Shown here: in pieces, positions 15,170 through 25,900 of the stretch | How positions within the stretch are numbered: position 1 is the first letter of the stretch | Layout of the letters: each line of letters begins with the position of its first letter | Assembly (NCBI RefSeq): GCF_009930815.1 | Contig: NZ_CP022222.1 | Span: 4,940,501 to 5,004,500, forward strand | From: Bradyrhizobium sp. CCBAU 051011 | GTDB taxonomy: Bacteria; Pseudomonadota; Alphaproteobacteria; Rhizobiales; Xanthobacteraceae | Reading direction: 5' to 3' | DNA length: 64,000 nt | The notes under the pieces: generated by a model | Databases searched by the model: none | Seen by the model: only the letters and a program-made list of their open reading frames with translations | Told to the model about the DNA's origin: nothing | Made by a program: the position numbers and the translations under genes

Positions 15170-15784
15170 TCAGCGCTTGGAGCGCGGCGCGGGGGGTGGT
15201 GCGGGCGCTGGCGGCTCGGGCTGCTTGGCCGGTGGCGGCTCGGTCTCGATCGTGCAACGCGATGCCGCGAGCGAGGCCTGTGCCTGCGGCATCAGGCCGG
15301 GCTCCGGCGCCAGCGCCTTCAGCACGATCAGCCCGGTGACGGTCGGGGAGTCGATGATCAGCCGGTCGGCGGCGGTGACTTCCTCATCCTCCGGCAATTC
15401 GGAATGCTGCGCTTCCGTCATCAGGTCGAGCTCGATCACCTTGCGGCCGGCGGAGCGGTCGTTGATGGCGTAATAGGCGACCTCGTTGCGCGTGTAGAAC
15501 GACACCGAGGTATAGGCCTGGCTGACCGGTACCGTGAGTTTCAGCGGGCCATCCTTGAGGTCGTAGCGGCAGATCGCCACCGCAAAGGCCGGGTCCATGA
15601 ACGGCATCGGCGCATTGTTGGGCTCGGCCAGCGGCAGCGCCGTGACGGCATTCTCCTTCGTCATCGGCGTCAGCCGCGAATAGGCGTCCTGGGTGGCAAT
15701 CCGCGGCAGCGCCAGCACGCTGACGAGGTGCACCACGCCGCCCAGCAGCACGCCCGCAATGATGGTGAACACCAGCCGGATCAT
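15170..15784 (-). CDS. DUF1254 family membrane-anchored protein
   Basis: This encodes 204 residues. An N-terminal membrane segment (MIRLVFTIIAGVLLGGVVHL) is followed by a DUF1254 domain with QDAYSRLTPMTKENAVTALP, MPFMDPAFAVAICRYDL and SVSFYTRNEVAYYAINDR. The C-terminal 30 residues are very Pro-rich (PPPAKQPEPPAPAPPPAP). DUF1254 and DUF1214 normally occur in one polypeptide; here they are two adjacent genes overlapping by four bases, so the products probably act together in the envelope. The biochemical role is unknown. Confidence 0.82.
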   Translation of the reverse strand: MIRLVFTIIAGVLLGGVVHLVSVLALPRIATQDAYSRLTPMTKENAVTALPLAEPNNAPMPFMDPAFAVAICRYDLKDGPLKLTVPVSQAYTSVSFYTRNEVAYYAINDRSAGRKVIELDLMTEAQHSELPEDEEVTAADRLIIDSPTVTGLIVLKALAPEPGLMPQAQASLAASRCTIETEPPPAKQPEPPAPAPPPAPRSKR

Positions 15785-16359
15785 GGGCAGTTCACCGTGG
15801 ATATCGAGGGCATCGGCGCGTCCCGCTGCGTCCGCGTCGCAACGCCAACCGGCGTATCGTACAGCCGCAGCATCAACGCGTAGCGTTCGATGCCGCCGGT
15901 CGGCAGCCAGTTGCCGGCGCGCGAGCGCGCGGCTACGCGGATCTCGAACCCGCCATCGGAGCCGCGCACGATTTCCTGGCTGGTGAAGCCGTAGCGTTGC
16001 AGCGAGTTGGCGACCAGATGCCCCTTGCGGTCGAACAGCGTCAGCGTCCAGAACCGGGCGGCCGGCGTCACCCCGCTGACGACGACATCGCAGCGCCCGT
16101 CGAGCGGTTTGTTCTTGTCGTCGGTAGTGGCCGTAAAGGCGATGCCGTCGCCGGTGCCTACCGGCAATTCGCCGCTGCGGGCAATCGAGGCACGTGAGTA
16201 GGGATCGATTTCGGAGGTGCCGGCCTTGGGACGTGCGGTCCAGGCGCCGATCGTGAGCGTGCCGAGATCAGTGCCGCGCGTCGCCGTCATATAGGTCGAG
16301 CCGAGGCCGACGGCCGTGGCAAGCGCCAACGCCAGCAAGGTGATGAAGATCAGCCGCAC
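15781..16359 (-). CDS. DUF1214 family membrane-anchored protein
   Basis: This encodes 192 residues with an N-terminal membrane anchor (MRLIFITLLALALATAVGLG). The DUF1214 core shows IGAWTARPKAG, DPYSRASIARSGELP, a long beta region with FWTLTLFDRKGHLVANSLQR and GNWLPTGG near the C-terminus. Its stop overlaps the start of the DUF1254 gene (ATGA), indicating translational coupling. These paired domains have no established activity in this setting. Confidence 0.82.
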   Translation of the reverse strand: MRLIFITLLALALATAVGLGSTYMTATRGTDLGTLTIGAWTARPKAGTSEIDPYSRASIARSGELPVGTGDGIAFTATTDDKNKPLDGRCDVVVSGVTPAARFWTLTLFDRKGHLVANSLQRYGFTSQEIVRGSDGGFEIRVAARSRAGNWLPTGGIERYALMLRLYDTPVGVATRTQRDAPMPSISTVNCP

Positions 16360-16389
16360 GGGCCAGTGCTCCGAAATCTCACTGCATCA

Positions 16390-16508
16390 GATTCCGCTTG
16401 AACCGGCTTCATCCGAAACCTGAAGCGCATCTTTCTGTTTGAGCATGTCGGCACAGGCGCTTCGCATCTGTTCCGAGGAAAGCCGGTTAAGGTTCTGCCG
16501 GATCATGC
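16390..16508. repeat. Degenerate copy of the palindromic intergenic repeat (copy B)
   Basis: The block order matches copy A at 4075-4190: a CTGTTTGAGCATG start, an interior GCGCTTCGCATCTGTTCCGA palindrome-like core, a GAAAGCCGGTTAAGG segment and a GCCGGATCATGC end. It fills the gap between the PBP1A stop and the DUF1214 start and is clearly diverged. Confidence 0.6.
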
Positions 16509-16511
16509 CTA

Positions 16512-18830
16512 TTAATTCTTCCGCTGCGCCGGTGCAGGCTGGTCGCCGGCGGCTGCGATATAATTCTCCGGAAACGCCAGCGCGCCGGAATTGACCGGCT
16601 TCGCCGGCTGCTTCTGGTCGTTGGACGAGGTCTTGCCCGCGGCCTTGCCGGCCTCGTCGAGCAGCTTTTCGACGCGTACCAGAATATCCGCGCCGCGCTT
16701 GGTCAATACCGGCGGCGGTCCCGGCTTGGTGTCCAGCACCCGTGCCGCGCCGTTGGCCGCGGCGTTGGCGGACAAAGCGGGCTGCGGCAGCTTCGTGCCC
16801 ATGCCAATACCCGGGATTTCCTTCACCTCGACGCCCTGATGCGCGACGACCATGATGTCGTGCCAGGTTTGTGCCGGCAGCGAACCACCGGTCATGCGGT
16901 TGGTCGGCGAATAGTCGTCGTTGCCGTACCAGACCGCGCAGGTGAAGTTGCCGGTGAAACCGACGAACCAGGCATCGCGATAGGCATTGGTGGTGCCGGT
17001 CTTGCCCGCGGTCGGGATGCCGTCGATCGCGGCGCGGCGGGCGGTGCCTTCGCTGACGACATGGCTCATCATTTCCGACATGTCGGCGGCGACGGAGGCG
17101 GGGATGGCTTGCACCGGCTTCTTGCCGTCGCGGTCGAAGCGCCAGACCAGGTCGCCGGCGCCGGTGCGCACTTCCAGCACCGCGTGAGGTTTTGGTGCCT
17201 TGCCCTTGTTCGGGAAGGTCGCGTAGGCGACCGCGTGTTCGAGCACGGTGACCTCGTCCGAGCCGATGGGCATCGACGGCGTATCCGGCAGGGGGGCGGT
17301 GAGGCCAAACTTCCTCGCGACCTCGGTGATCTTGGCGCGGCCGGCCTTGGCAGGGTTCGGCGTCTTGCCGCCGAGCGCAATCGAGAGCTTCACCGGCACC
17401 ACGTTGATCGAGCGGGTGATCGCCTGGGTCAGCGTCACCGAGCCGGAATAATTGTGGCCATAGTTCTGCGGGCACCAGTTGCCGATGCAGACCGGGCCGT
17501 CGACCACTTTCGAGTTCGGGGTGTACCCGTTCAAAAGCGCGGTGGTGTAGACATAGGGCTTGAACGACGAACCCGGCTGTCGATAGGCGTCGGTCGCGCG
17601 GTTGAACTGGCTGGCCCCGTAGTCGCGGCCGCCAACCATGGCGCGGACGCCGCCGTCGAGATCCGCGACCACGACGGAAGCCTGGGTCGCGTGGTAGTCG
17701 CGGCCGAACTGGCGGAGCTGGTTTTCAACCGTTTCCTCGGCGGCGCGCTGCACATTCATGTCGATCGCGGTGCGGACCACGAAGACGCGCTCGGTATAGG
17801 ATTTCGGGAAGGTATCGACCAGCTTGCGCATTTCCTCAAAGGCGTAGTCGAGATAGTAGTTCGGCGAGTTTTCGTCGCGGCGATCGACGGCGAAGGCCGG
17901 GTTGCGCCGGGCGCCGAACACCTGGCCTTCGGTCATGAAGCCGGCATCGACAAGGTTGTCGAGCACGATGTTGGCGCGGGCGCGGGCGGCAGGCAGGTTG
18001 ATGTGCGGGGCGTATTTGGTCGGCGCCTTGAACAGGCCGGCGAGCATGGCCGATTCCGCCAGAGTGACGTCGCGCGCCGACTTGTTGAAGTAGAAATGCG
18101 CCGCGCCGTCGACGCCGAAGGTGCCGCCGCCCATATAGGCGCGGTCGAGATAGAGTTTCAGGATCTCGTTCTTGGTCAGCCGCGTCTCCAGCCAGATCGC
18201 CAGGAACGCTTCCTTCACCTTGCGCTCTATGGTGCGCTCGTTGCTGAGGAACAGGTTCTTCGCCAATTGCTGCGTGATCGACGAGCCGCCCTGGCGCACG
18301 CCGCCGGCTTGCGCGTTGGTCACGAGGGCGCGCGCGGTGCCGGGGATGTCGATGCCGAAATGATCGTAGAAGCGGCGGTCCTCGGTAGCGAGCGTCGCCT
18401 TGATCAGGTTGTCCGGAAAATCTTCCAGCGGGATCGAGTCGTTATGCTTGATGCCGCGGCTGCCGATCGGATTGCCGTAACGGTCGAGGAACGACACTGC
18501 CAGATCGGACTTCTTCAGCCAGTCATCGTCGGCGGTTTCGCGAAACGCCGGGATCGCCAGCGCCAGCATCAGGATCAGGCCGCCGAGGCCGATGGTGGCG
18601 GCCTCCGAAAACGGCTCGATGAAGACCCAGCGCTTCCAGCGGCCGACATAGAAGCGGTCCATGAAGGTGGAATAGCGCTCGTACAGCTCGCGCAGGCCCT
18701 TGCCCGACGAGAACAGCGTCGAGTCGATACGTGCGTCCAGATCCAGAAGGAAGTTCCGGATCTTCTGCTTCACATCAGGAGGTACGATTTGGCGCACCGG
18801 GACCCTTGGTCGTTCGAAACGCTCACGCAC
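16512..18830 (-). CDS. Penicillin-binding protein 1A (bifunctional transglycosylase/transpeptidase)
   Basis: This encodes 772 residues. A cytoplasmic N-terminus of about 75 residues precedes one membrane anchor ([17 protein letters not shown]). The GT51 glycosyltransferase domain shows [17 protein letters not shown] and [16 protein letters not shown]. The penicillin-binding transpeptidase domain has the catalytic serine in [10 protein letters not shown], the SxN motif as [10 protein letters not shown], and KTGTT. The tail is Ala/Pro/Lys-rich. It polymerises lipid II and crosslinks peptidoglycan in the periplasm. PBP1A-family class A PBPs are present in several copies in rhizobia, so a specific symbol (mrcA or pbpC-like) is not given. 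Confidence 0.95.
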   Translation of the reverse strand: MRERFERPRVPVRQIVPPDVKQKIRNFLLDLDARIDSTLFSSGKGLRELYERYSTFMDRFYVGRWKRWVFIEPFSEAATIGLGGLILMLALAIPAFRETADDDWLKKSDLAVSFLDRYGNPIGSRGIKHNDSIPLEDFPDNLIKATLATEDRRFYDHFGIDIPGTARALVTNAQAGGVRQGGSSITQQLAKNLFLSNERTIERKVKEAFLAIWLETRLTKNEILKLYLDRAYMGGGTFGVDGAAHFYFNKSARDVTLAESAMLAGLFKAPTKYAPHINLPAARARANIVLDNLVDAGFMTEGQVFGARRNPAFAVDRRDENSPNYYLDYAFEEMRKLVDTFPKSYTERVFVVRTAIDMNVQRAAEETVENQLRQFGRDYHATQASVVVADLDGGVRAMVGGRDYGASQFNRATDAYRQPGSSFKPYVYTTALLNGYTPNSKVVDGPVCIGNWCPQNYGHNYSGSVTLTQAITRSINVVPVKLSIALGGKTPNPAKAGRAKITEVARKFGLTAPLPDTPSMPIGSDEVTVLEHAVAYATFPNKGKAPKPHAVLEVRTGAGDLVWRFDRDGKKPVQAIPASVAADMSEMMSHVVSEGTARRAAIDGIPTAGKTGTTNAYRDAWFVGFTGNFTCAVWYGNDDYSPTNRMTGGSLPAQTWHDIMVVAHQGVEVKEIPGIGMGTKLPQPALSANAAANGAARVLDTKPGPPPVLTKRGADILVRVEKLLDEAGKAAGKTSSNDQKQPAKPVNSGALAFPENYIAAAGDQPAPAQRKN

Positions 18831-19090
18831 CCGCGCGGGCGCTGTCGAGACGTCTTGCTTTCATGTTGCGGCAAACCCAAGGCGCTTTTACGGCTCGCTC
18901 TCGCGCCCTGGGGACTCACATTCGTTCTATCCGAGCGGGGACCATAAACCAATGCTCCCGCTCACCATTTTGGTGGCCAGCCCTAACGCCGTCCCACCTT
19001 TTTTGCTCCCGCAGCCGGCCCGCTTGCGCCTTGGTTGCCGGACCCACTAGATGTGCCACAGCCGAACCCGACCCGGAAACAACCGACTTC

Positions 19091-19606
19091 ATGACCGCGC
19101 CGCCCAAGCGACCCTCGGCCCAAGAGGGATTCTTCTGGAAAACCAAGACGTTGGAGGAGATGTCCAACGCCGAATGGGAAAGCCTGTGCGATGGCTGCGC
19201 GCGCTGCTGCCTGGAAAAGCTCGAGGACGAGGACACCGGGAAAATTTATTTCACCCATGTTTCCTGCAAGCTGCTGGATTCGGGGCTGTGCGCCTGCAAG
19301 GACTACCAAAACCGTTCCGACAAGGTTCCGGATTGCGTCCGCCTGACGCCCGAGAACGTCCGCACCCTGAACTGGCTGCCGCCGAGCTGCGGCTACAAGC
19401 TGGTCGCCGAGGGGCGCGATCTCTACTGGTGGCACCCGCTGATTTCGGGTGATCCCAACACCGTGCATGAAGCCGGAGTTTCCGTCCGCGGCCGGGTGCA
19501 GGGCACCGAGAACGAGATCCCGGATGAGGATCTGGAGGATCACATCGTGCAATGGCCGGCACTGTTGCCGAAGCGGGCGCGGCTGAAGAAGCGGCCGAAA
19601 GTCTGA
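19091..19606 (+). CDS. YcgN-family cysteine cluster protein (UPF0260)
   Basis: This encodes 171 residues from ATG 19091. The conserved cysteines occur as [36 protein letters not shown], and DCVRLTP, with a final [10 protein letters not shown], the pattern of the YcgN/UPF0260 CxxCxxCC-type family. The cysteines suggest a metal or Fe-S cluster; function is unknown. The open frame to the left (from 18731) lacks resemblance to the family. It is divergent from the PBP1A gene with about 260 bases between starts. Confidence 0.88.
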   Translation: MTAPPKRPSAQEGFFWKTKTLEEMSNAEWESLCDGCARCCLEKLEDEDTGKIYFTHVSCKLLDSGLCACKDYQNRSDKVPDCVRLTPENVRTLNWLPPSCGYKLVAEGRDLYWWHPLISGDPNTVHEAGVSVRGRVQGTENEIPDEDLEDHIVQWPALLPKRARLKKRPKV

Positions 19607-19768
19607 CCGTAAATCCCTGAACGCTTCACGGAAACGCGATGGTCCCTGCGCGGGATGCTCCCATGCGCGCAAGGTGCTGCCGCGGGGGAAGTTTGCCCTC
19701 TAGAGTGCATCGCATATGGCGATTCCATCTCGGCGGCTTTGGCCGCGCAGAAGAATATTACGTCCGAC

Positions 19769-21343
19769 ATGAACCAGCACCAGCGGCTGGGCCGCGAGCC
19801 CGCCGACCAAACGACATTGCCGGAAGGTATTGAACGCGAGCTTTCGGACATCACGACCGAAGTCATGGATGTCAGCGATGCGCCGCCGCTCGCGCCGCCC
19901 GCGCCGCTGAGTCAGGACGAGGTCCGCACCATCCTGATGAGTCTGCTGCTGACGATGTTCCTGGCCGCGCTCGACCAGACCATCGTGGCGACGGCGCTGC
20001 CGACCATCGGCCGCCAGTTCAATGACGTCAGTAACCTGTCCTGGGTGATCACGGCCTACCTTTTGGCCTCGACGGCGGTAGCCCCCGTGTTCGGCACGCT
20101 GAGCGACATCTATGGCCGCCGCGTCATGATCACCGTTTCGCTGGTGCTGTTCACCGCCGGCTCGATCTTGTGCGCGGTGGCGCCGAACATGGCGGTCTTG
20201 ATCGTCGCGCGCGGCCTGCAGGGGCTGGGCGGTGGCGGCATCATGCCGGTCGTGCAGACCGTGATTTCGGATGTTGTTAGCCCTCGCGAGCGCGGCAAAT
20301 ATCAGGCCTATTTCAGCGGCGTCTGGATGGCGGCGGGCCTGATGGGTCCCGTGCTCGGTGGCGTGTTCGCCGAGCATCTGCACTGGTCGATGATCTTCTG
20401 GATCAACGTGCCGCTCGCCGTCGGCGCGCTGTTCCTGCTGCTGCCGAAGATGGGCAAGATTCCGGTCTTCCACCGCCGCCGCAAGGTCGACTGGCTTGGC
20501 GGGCTGTTGCTGATGGCCGCCGCCGTCGTGGTCATGCTGGTGCTCACCTGGGGCGGCAACCGTTACGCCTGGCTGTCGCCTGCGATCATGGCGATGATCG
20601 GCGCATCGGTCGCGCTGGCGTTCGCCTTTGTCTGGCATGCGCGCAATGCCGAGGAACCGTTCCTGCCGCTGTCGCTGCTGGGCGGAACGGTGGTGCCTTA
20701 CGCCATCGTGGCCGGCGCCTGCGCGCTGGGCGCCATCACCGGGCTGACCGTGCATCTGCCGTTGTATTACGAGGTGGTCTACCATCTCACGGCCAGCGAG
20801 GCGGGACTGGCGCTGATCCCGCTCGCCGCGATCTCCACCTGTGGCGCGGCGATCGCCGGACGGACCATGGCGCGCGCCAAGCACTACAAGCGCGTCGCGA
20901 TTGCCGGAACGTTGACGGCGACCATCTTCGGCGTCGTGCTGACCGTGACGACGCTGCCGCTGTGGGGTTTGCTGATCGTCTTGTCCCTGTTTGCGCTCGG
21001 GCTCGGCACGACTTTCCCGGTCAGCGTGGTTTCGCTGCAGAACTCGGTGGCGCGCCCGCAAATCGGCACCGTCACCGGTGCGATGAACTTCTTCCGCGCG
21101 CTGATGTCGTCGTTCGCGGTCGCTACCTTCAGCGCGATCCTGTTGATGTCGCTGGGCGCGGGCATCTCGCTCGGCGAGCATCGGGGACCGGCGAATGCCA
21201 TTCCCGTCGCCGACATGATCACCGCGTTCCGCTATGTCTTTGGCGCCGCCGCCGCGCTGCTCGCAACGGCTGCGGTATGCATCCTCGCGATGGAAGAACG
21301 GCCACTGGCCGGCCCCTCGACGCCGGCGGAGATGGCGGAGTAG
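19769..21343 (+). CDS. MFS multidrug exporter, DHA2 (14-TMS) type
   Basis: This encodes 524 residues from ATG 19769; 19655 and 19865 are other possible starts. After a charged cytoplasmic N-terminus, the transporter begins ILMSLLLTMFLAALDQTIVA, including the DQTIV motif typical of drug:H+ antiporters of the DHA2 group. GTLSDIYGRR (motif A) and RGLQGLGGGGIMPVVQT (motif B/C region) follow. About 14 membrane segments are visible. It is an inner-membrane proton-coupled exporter of unknown substrate. No regulator or membrane-fusion partner adjoins it. Confidence 0.88.
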   Translation: MNQHQRLGREPADQTTLPEGIERELSDITTEVMDVSDAPPLAPPAPLSQDEVRTILMSLLLTMFLAALDQTIVATALPTIGRQFNDVSNLSWVITAYLLASTAVAPVFGTLSDIYGRRVMITVSLVLFTAGSILCAVAPNMAVLIVARGLQGLGGGGIMPVVQTVISDVVSPRERGKYQAYFSGVWMAAGLMGPVLGGVFAEHLHWSMIFWINVPLAVGALFLLLPKMGKIPVFHRRRKVDWLGGLLLMAAAVVVMLVLTWGGNRYAWLSPAIMAMIGASVALAFAFVWHARNAEEPFLPLSLLGGTVVPYAIVAGACALGAITGLTVHLPLYYEVVYHLTASEAGLALIPLAAISTCGAAIAGRTMARAKHYKRVAIAGTLTATIFGVVLTVTTLPLWGLLIVLSLFALGLGTTFPVSVVSLQNSVARPQIGTVTGAMNFFRALMSSFAVATFSAILLMSLGAGISLGEHRGPANAIPVADMITAFRYVFGAAAALLATAAVCILAMEERPLAGPSTPAEMAE

Positions 21344-21353
21344 GGCTGCCTGG

Positions 21354-22601
21354 CTATTCAAGCTGCATACGGACACCCTTCGCGCCGTTGAGCAGTCGCT
21401 TCAGGTGAAAGTTGGCCAGAGGATCCTCGGCGTGCGCGCCGACGAGCGCGGCAAAGGCCGGCATTGCGCTGCTATCGCCAGCCTCAAGCTTGGCGAAAGC
21501 TTCGCCATACAGCGTTGTCGCCGGCGCCCCGAAACTGGCTGTCGATAAGGGCTCGTAGGCGCGCAATGGTTCGCTGCGCCCACGCAGCACGAGATCGCCG
21601 ACCGGTCGGCCCCTGAAATTCTTCGCAGCGTTTGCAATTGTCGCGCTGACGCAGATCCGGGTGCCGAGAATCTTGTTCGCCGCTTCAAGCCTCGCCGCCG
21701 TGTTGATGGCGTCGCCATACGCAGTGTAGTCGAAGAAACGGCCGCCCCCGAAATTGCCGACCAGCGCAGGACCGGCGTGAACGCCGATGCGGGTGGCGCC
21801 GAAATTCACGCCTCTCGCCTTCCACCGTTCGCGAAACGCCTCCGCCCAAGCGTCGAGCTCGCCCGCGCAGGCGACTGCGCGCGCTGCGTAGTCGGGCTGG
21901 TCGCTGGGCGCATTGAACAGTACCTCGATCGCATCGCCGATCACCTTTGCCACGGTCCCCTCATGCGCGAAGACGACGTCGGTCATTCCGGCCACATATT
22001 CGTTGAGCAGTTCTCCAAGGAGTTCGGGCGGGGCAGTCTCCACGAGCGAGGTAAAGCTGGTTATGTCGGTGAAGATGACCGCAACGTCGCGCCAGGCCAC
22101 CTCCATGCTGTCGCCCACGCTGGACGCAAGCCGCTTGGCGAGTTCGGGCGAGAAATAGCGGGAGAGCGAGGCATGGGCGCGCTCGGCTTCCGCCTGGCGG
22201 CGCCGCGTCTCGCGCAGCATTTCGATGTGCCGCAGGGTCTTGTCGATCGTCGCTTCGAGATCGACGAAATCGATCGGCTTGGTCACGAAGTCGAACGCGC
22301 CGCGATTCATCGCAGTGCGGATGTTGCTCATGTCGCCATAAGCCGACACGATAATGGTCGATTTCTTGTCTTCGGATTCCTGCAGCCTGGCGAGCAGCGA
22401 CAGGCCGTCCATTCGCGGCATGTTGATGTCGGAGACCACGAGGTCGACGTGCGGATGCGCTTCGAGCGACTGCAACGCCTCGAGCCCGTCACGCGCGAAC
22501 ATGAAACTGACCAAACCCTCGCGAACCTGCCGGCGGAATTTCTGAAGGATCAGCGCCTCCAGATCCGGCTCATCATCGACCACGAGGATGGTTGCGGTCA
22601 T
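21354..22601 (-). CDS. Response regulator with class III adenylate/guanylate cyclase output
   Basis: This encodes 415 residues. The receiver domain (1-120) has the acidic pocket (VVDDEPD), the phospho-acceptor Asp in [13 protein letters not shown], and TKPIDF. A coiled linker (125-155) leads into a class III nucleotidyl cyclase domain (165-340): [14 protein letters not shown] (first metal Asp) and [15 protein letters not shown] (second metal Asp), then [11 protein letters not shown]. It should make cyclic AMP (or cGMP) when phosphorylated. Its start overlaps the end of the lone receiver by four bases and both follow the multi-GAF kinase, so the three form one signalling operon. Confidence 0.92.
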   Translation of the reverse strand: MTATILVVDDEPDLEALILQKFRRQVREGLVSFMFARDGLEALQSLEAHPHVDLVVSDINMPRMDGLSLLARLQESEDKKSTIIVSAYGDMSNIRTAMNRGAFDFVTKPIDFVDLEATIDKTLRHIEMLRETRRRQAEAERAHASLSRYFSPELAKRLASSVGDSMEVAWRDVAVIFTDITSFTSLVETAPPELLGELLNEYVAGMTDVVFAHEGTVAKVIGDAIEVLFNAPSDQPDYAARAVACAGELDAWAEAFRERWKARGVNFGATRIGVHAGPALVGNFGGGRFFDYTAYGDAINTAARLEAANKILGTRICVSATIANAAKNFRGRPVGDLVLRGRSEPLRAYEPLSTASFGAPATTLYGEAFAKLEAGDSSAMPAFAALVGAHAEDPLANFHLKRLLNGAKGVRMQLE

Positions 22602-22987
22602 GCGGCTTGCTCGAGCCTGGCATCGATCTCCTGACGTAGCGCCGCGAAGTCGATCGGTTTGGTCAGAAGGTCAGTTGCGCCGTTCTCGAGCGCCTTGCGC
22701 TTGGTGTCGGCATCGCCATAGGCCGTGATCATGATGACCGGCACCTCGGGCCGCATTTCCTTCACCTTCGGCAGCATTTCCAGCCCTGTCATGCCGGGCA
22801 TGTTGATGTCGGACAGGATCAGGATCAGCGAATGCTCGGTGGGGGAGCCGACGCGCGCCAGCGCGTCCGGCGCGGAACTGGCGAAGTCCATGACGAAACG
22901 CTGCGCGCGCAGGTCGCGGCGAAATTGCTGGCGGAACAACGCTTCCACGTCGGGCTCGTCATCGACGACTAGAACCAGAACACTCAC
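22598..22987 (-). CDS. Single-domain response regulator
   Basis: This encodes 129 residues, a complete receiver and nothing else. The acidic pair is in [16 protein letters not shown], the phospho-acceptor Asp in [13 protein letters not shown], the Thr/Ser site in VIMITAYGD, and the conserved Lys in LLTKPIDF. It closely resembles the receiver of the downstream cyclase, as if one arose from the other. It lies 2 bases after the kinase stop. It may be a phosphate sink or an intermediate between the kinase and the cyclase. Confidence 0.93.
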   Translation of the reverse strand: MSVLVLVVDDEPDVEALFRQQFRRDLRAQRFVMDFASSAPDALARVGSPTEHSLILILSDINMPGMTGLEMLPKVKEMRPEVPVIMITAYGDADTKRKALENGATDLLTKPIDFAALRQEIDARLEQAA

Positions 22988-22989
22988 GG

Positions 22990-25900
22990 CTACCCTCTAG
23001 ACCTTTCTGCAAAATTGCTTGCTCGCGGCAACAAGATGCGGAATTCGGTGAAATGGCCCGGCTGGGTATCCACGTCAATTGTGCCGCCATGTTGTTTCAC
23101 GATGATGTCGTGGCTCATGGATAGGCCCAACCCGGTGCCTTCGCCGGCCGGCTTGGTGGTGAAGAAGGGGTTGAACATCTTCTCCTTTACCTCGGGCGGA
23201 ATGCCGGTGCCGTTGTCACGGATGCGGATTTCGACGCTTTCGCCCAGGTTTTTCGTGCTCGCCCGCAGCCTCGGCTCAAAGCCGGGCTCGCCGCCTTCCT
23301 TGTTGCGCTTGGTCACGGCGTGGAATCCGTTGGAGACCAAGTTGAGGAACACGCGGGTAATCTCTTGCGGGAAAACGTCGATCTGGCCCGCGGCGGGATC
23401 GAAGTCGCGCTCCAGCGTCACATTGAAGCCGGGCTTCTCGGCGCGGGCGCCGTGATAGGCGAGGTTGAGGCTCTCGTCGATCAGGGCATTGATGTCAGAC
23501 AGCCGGTGCTCGCCGCCGCCCTCGCGCGAATGCAAGAGCATGTTCTTGACGATGGAATCAGCACGCTTGCCGTGCTGCACGACTTTTTTAAGATTACCCT
23601 TAAGGAGTTCCGTAAGCTCATCCACTTCGGCGCGGATCTTCTCGCCTACCTCGGCTTGCCCGAGCGCATCGTGCAGCTCCTCGGTCAACTCGGCTGAAAG
23701 GGCGGCAAAATTGTTGACGAAGTTGAGTGGGTTCTTGATCTCGTGCGCAATGCCTGCGGTGAGCTGGCCGAGCGAGGCAAGCTTTTCGGTCTGCACCAGG
23801 CGGTTCTGCGCGGTGCGGAGATCGTCCAGCGATTGGGACAGGTCGCTGGTGCGTTGGCGGAGTTCATTAAGCAGGCGAGCATTTTCGATCGCGATCACGG
23901 CCTGGGCAGCAAAGTTCTGCACCAGAGCAATCTGTTTTTCGGTGAACGGCCGGACCTCCTGACGATAGAGGCCGATCGTTCCGACGAGTTGATCCTCCTT
24001 GAGCATGGGGACCTGCAGCAGCGTGCGGCCGCCGCCGATTTCCGCGAGGGCGATCATGCCCGGATAGCGCTCAAGGTAGGCCTCATGCTGCAGGACATCA
24101 TGGACGTGAACAGGCTGCTTTGTAGTGACGACGCGGCCCAGCGGAAGCTTGGGGTCGACGCGGATCGGAGTCTGCGCAAGAAATTCGCTGAAGGCGGGAG
24201 GCAAATTCCACGCGGCGACGCCGTGAAATTGGTCGCCTTTCAATAAGCGCAGCATCGCAAATTTCGCCTCGCAGAGTCGTCCAGCGTTTTCCAGCATGGC
24301 GTGGAACACCGGCTCTAGTTCTCCGGGCGAAGCGCTGATCACCCTGAGTACATCCGCGGTCGCGGTCTGCTGCTGCAGCGATTCCTCCAGATCGCGCGTC
24401 TTGGCCTGCACCTCCTCAAATAGCCGGACATTGCCGATGGCGATCACGGCTTGGTCGGCGAAGGTCTGCAGCAGGCTGATCTGTTTGTCGGTAAACGGGT
24501 GCACCTCCGTACGCCTGAGCAGGATCGCGCCGATGCTTTCGTTCTCGCGCAGCATCGGCGCGCATAGGATGCTGCGAATGCCTAGGCTTTGCGACAATTC
24601 CCGCGCTTCCGGAAACTCAGCGCCTTCCTCCGAAAACACGTCGCGCACATGTACCGGCGTCCTGTCAACAACCGAACGTCCGGCGACATAGTCGCGATTG
24701 ATGGCGCGTTTCTCGCCAAAAACCACGGGTATTGGGCCATGATGTGCTTCGTAACTAAGATGATCGCCTTCTTTCAGGTAAACGATGGCGTCATTGGCGT
24801 CGCAAAGCTCGCAGGCACTTTCCACGATGGCAGTGAGGACAGGCGCGACGTCGGTTGGAGAGGAAGCGATTACCTTCAGAATGTTGGCGCTGCCGGTCTG
24901 ATAGGTGAGGGCTTCGGAAAGCTCACGCGTCTTAGCCTGCACCTCCTCAAACAGCCGCACGTTACCGATGGCGATTACCGCCTGGTCGGCAAAGGTCTGC
25001 AACAGGCCGATCTGCTTGTCGCTGAAGGCGACGGGTTCCAGACGGCGAAGCACGATCGCGCCAATTGCTTCTCCCTCCCGCAACAACGGTACGCTCAGCG
25101 TACAGCGGTGACCCTGTTCGCGCGACTGCCGCTGCCCTTCGGGAAATTCGGCCGCCTCCGGCGCCTGGAAATCGGACACCTGCACCGGTACACGATCGAC
25201 GACTGAACGACCCGTTGCCCAGTCCCGATTGATCGGGCGGGCCTCTTGGCCCGTCGGAATGGGTCCGTGATGCGCGCTGAAATGCAAGTCGTTGCCGATC
25301 TTCAGCAGGACGTTGGCATCGTAGGCGTCGCAGAACTTGCAGGCGCTCTCAACAATCGCCTGCAGCGCCGGTCTGACCTCGGTCGGCGATGAGGCGATTA
25401 CCTTTAGCACCTCTGCGGTGGCGGTCTGCTGCTGCAGGGCCTCGCTCAAATCCTCGGTGCGCTGCTGTACCTCGTTGAACAGTCCGACATTCTTGATCGC
25501 GATCACGGCCTGGTCGGCGAACATCTGCAGCAAGCGGGTGTGTTGTTCGCCGAACGGGCCCGGCGCGACGCGGGTGACGGTGATGATGCCGACGGCCTCA
25601 CCGTCATTCATCAGCGGCGCGAACAGCATGCTGCGATAGCCGCGGGCCCGCGCAATGTCGCGCGCCGCCGGCTCGAGTTCGGTATCAGGCAATTCCGCCG
25701 GCGCGCCCTTGCGCGTCAATTGGTAGGGCGGAAACTTGTCCAGCGGGACCGGGAACGCAGATTGCAGGACGGCATCGCCGGCCGCGTCGGTCGGTGTAAA
25801 GGCGGCCAGATGAATCCTGCCATCGGTGTAGCGGAATACAGCGGCCGAAAAGCCGCCGATCAACCGGTTGGCGCTATACGCAATGGCGTCGAACACCGGC

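Noticed and set aside
16839..18947. A 702-codon open frame on the plus strand
   Set aside because: It is antisense to the well-supported PBP1A gene and shows the Arg/Gly/Val/Asp-rich composition expected from the opposite strand of high-GC coding DNA.
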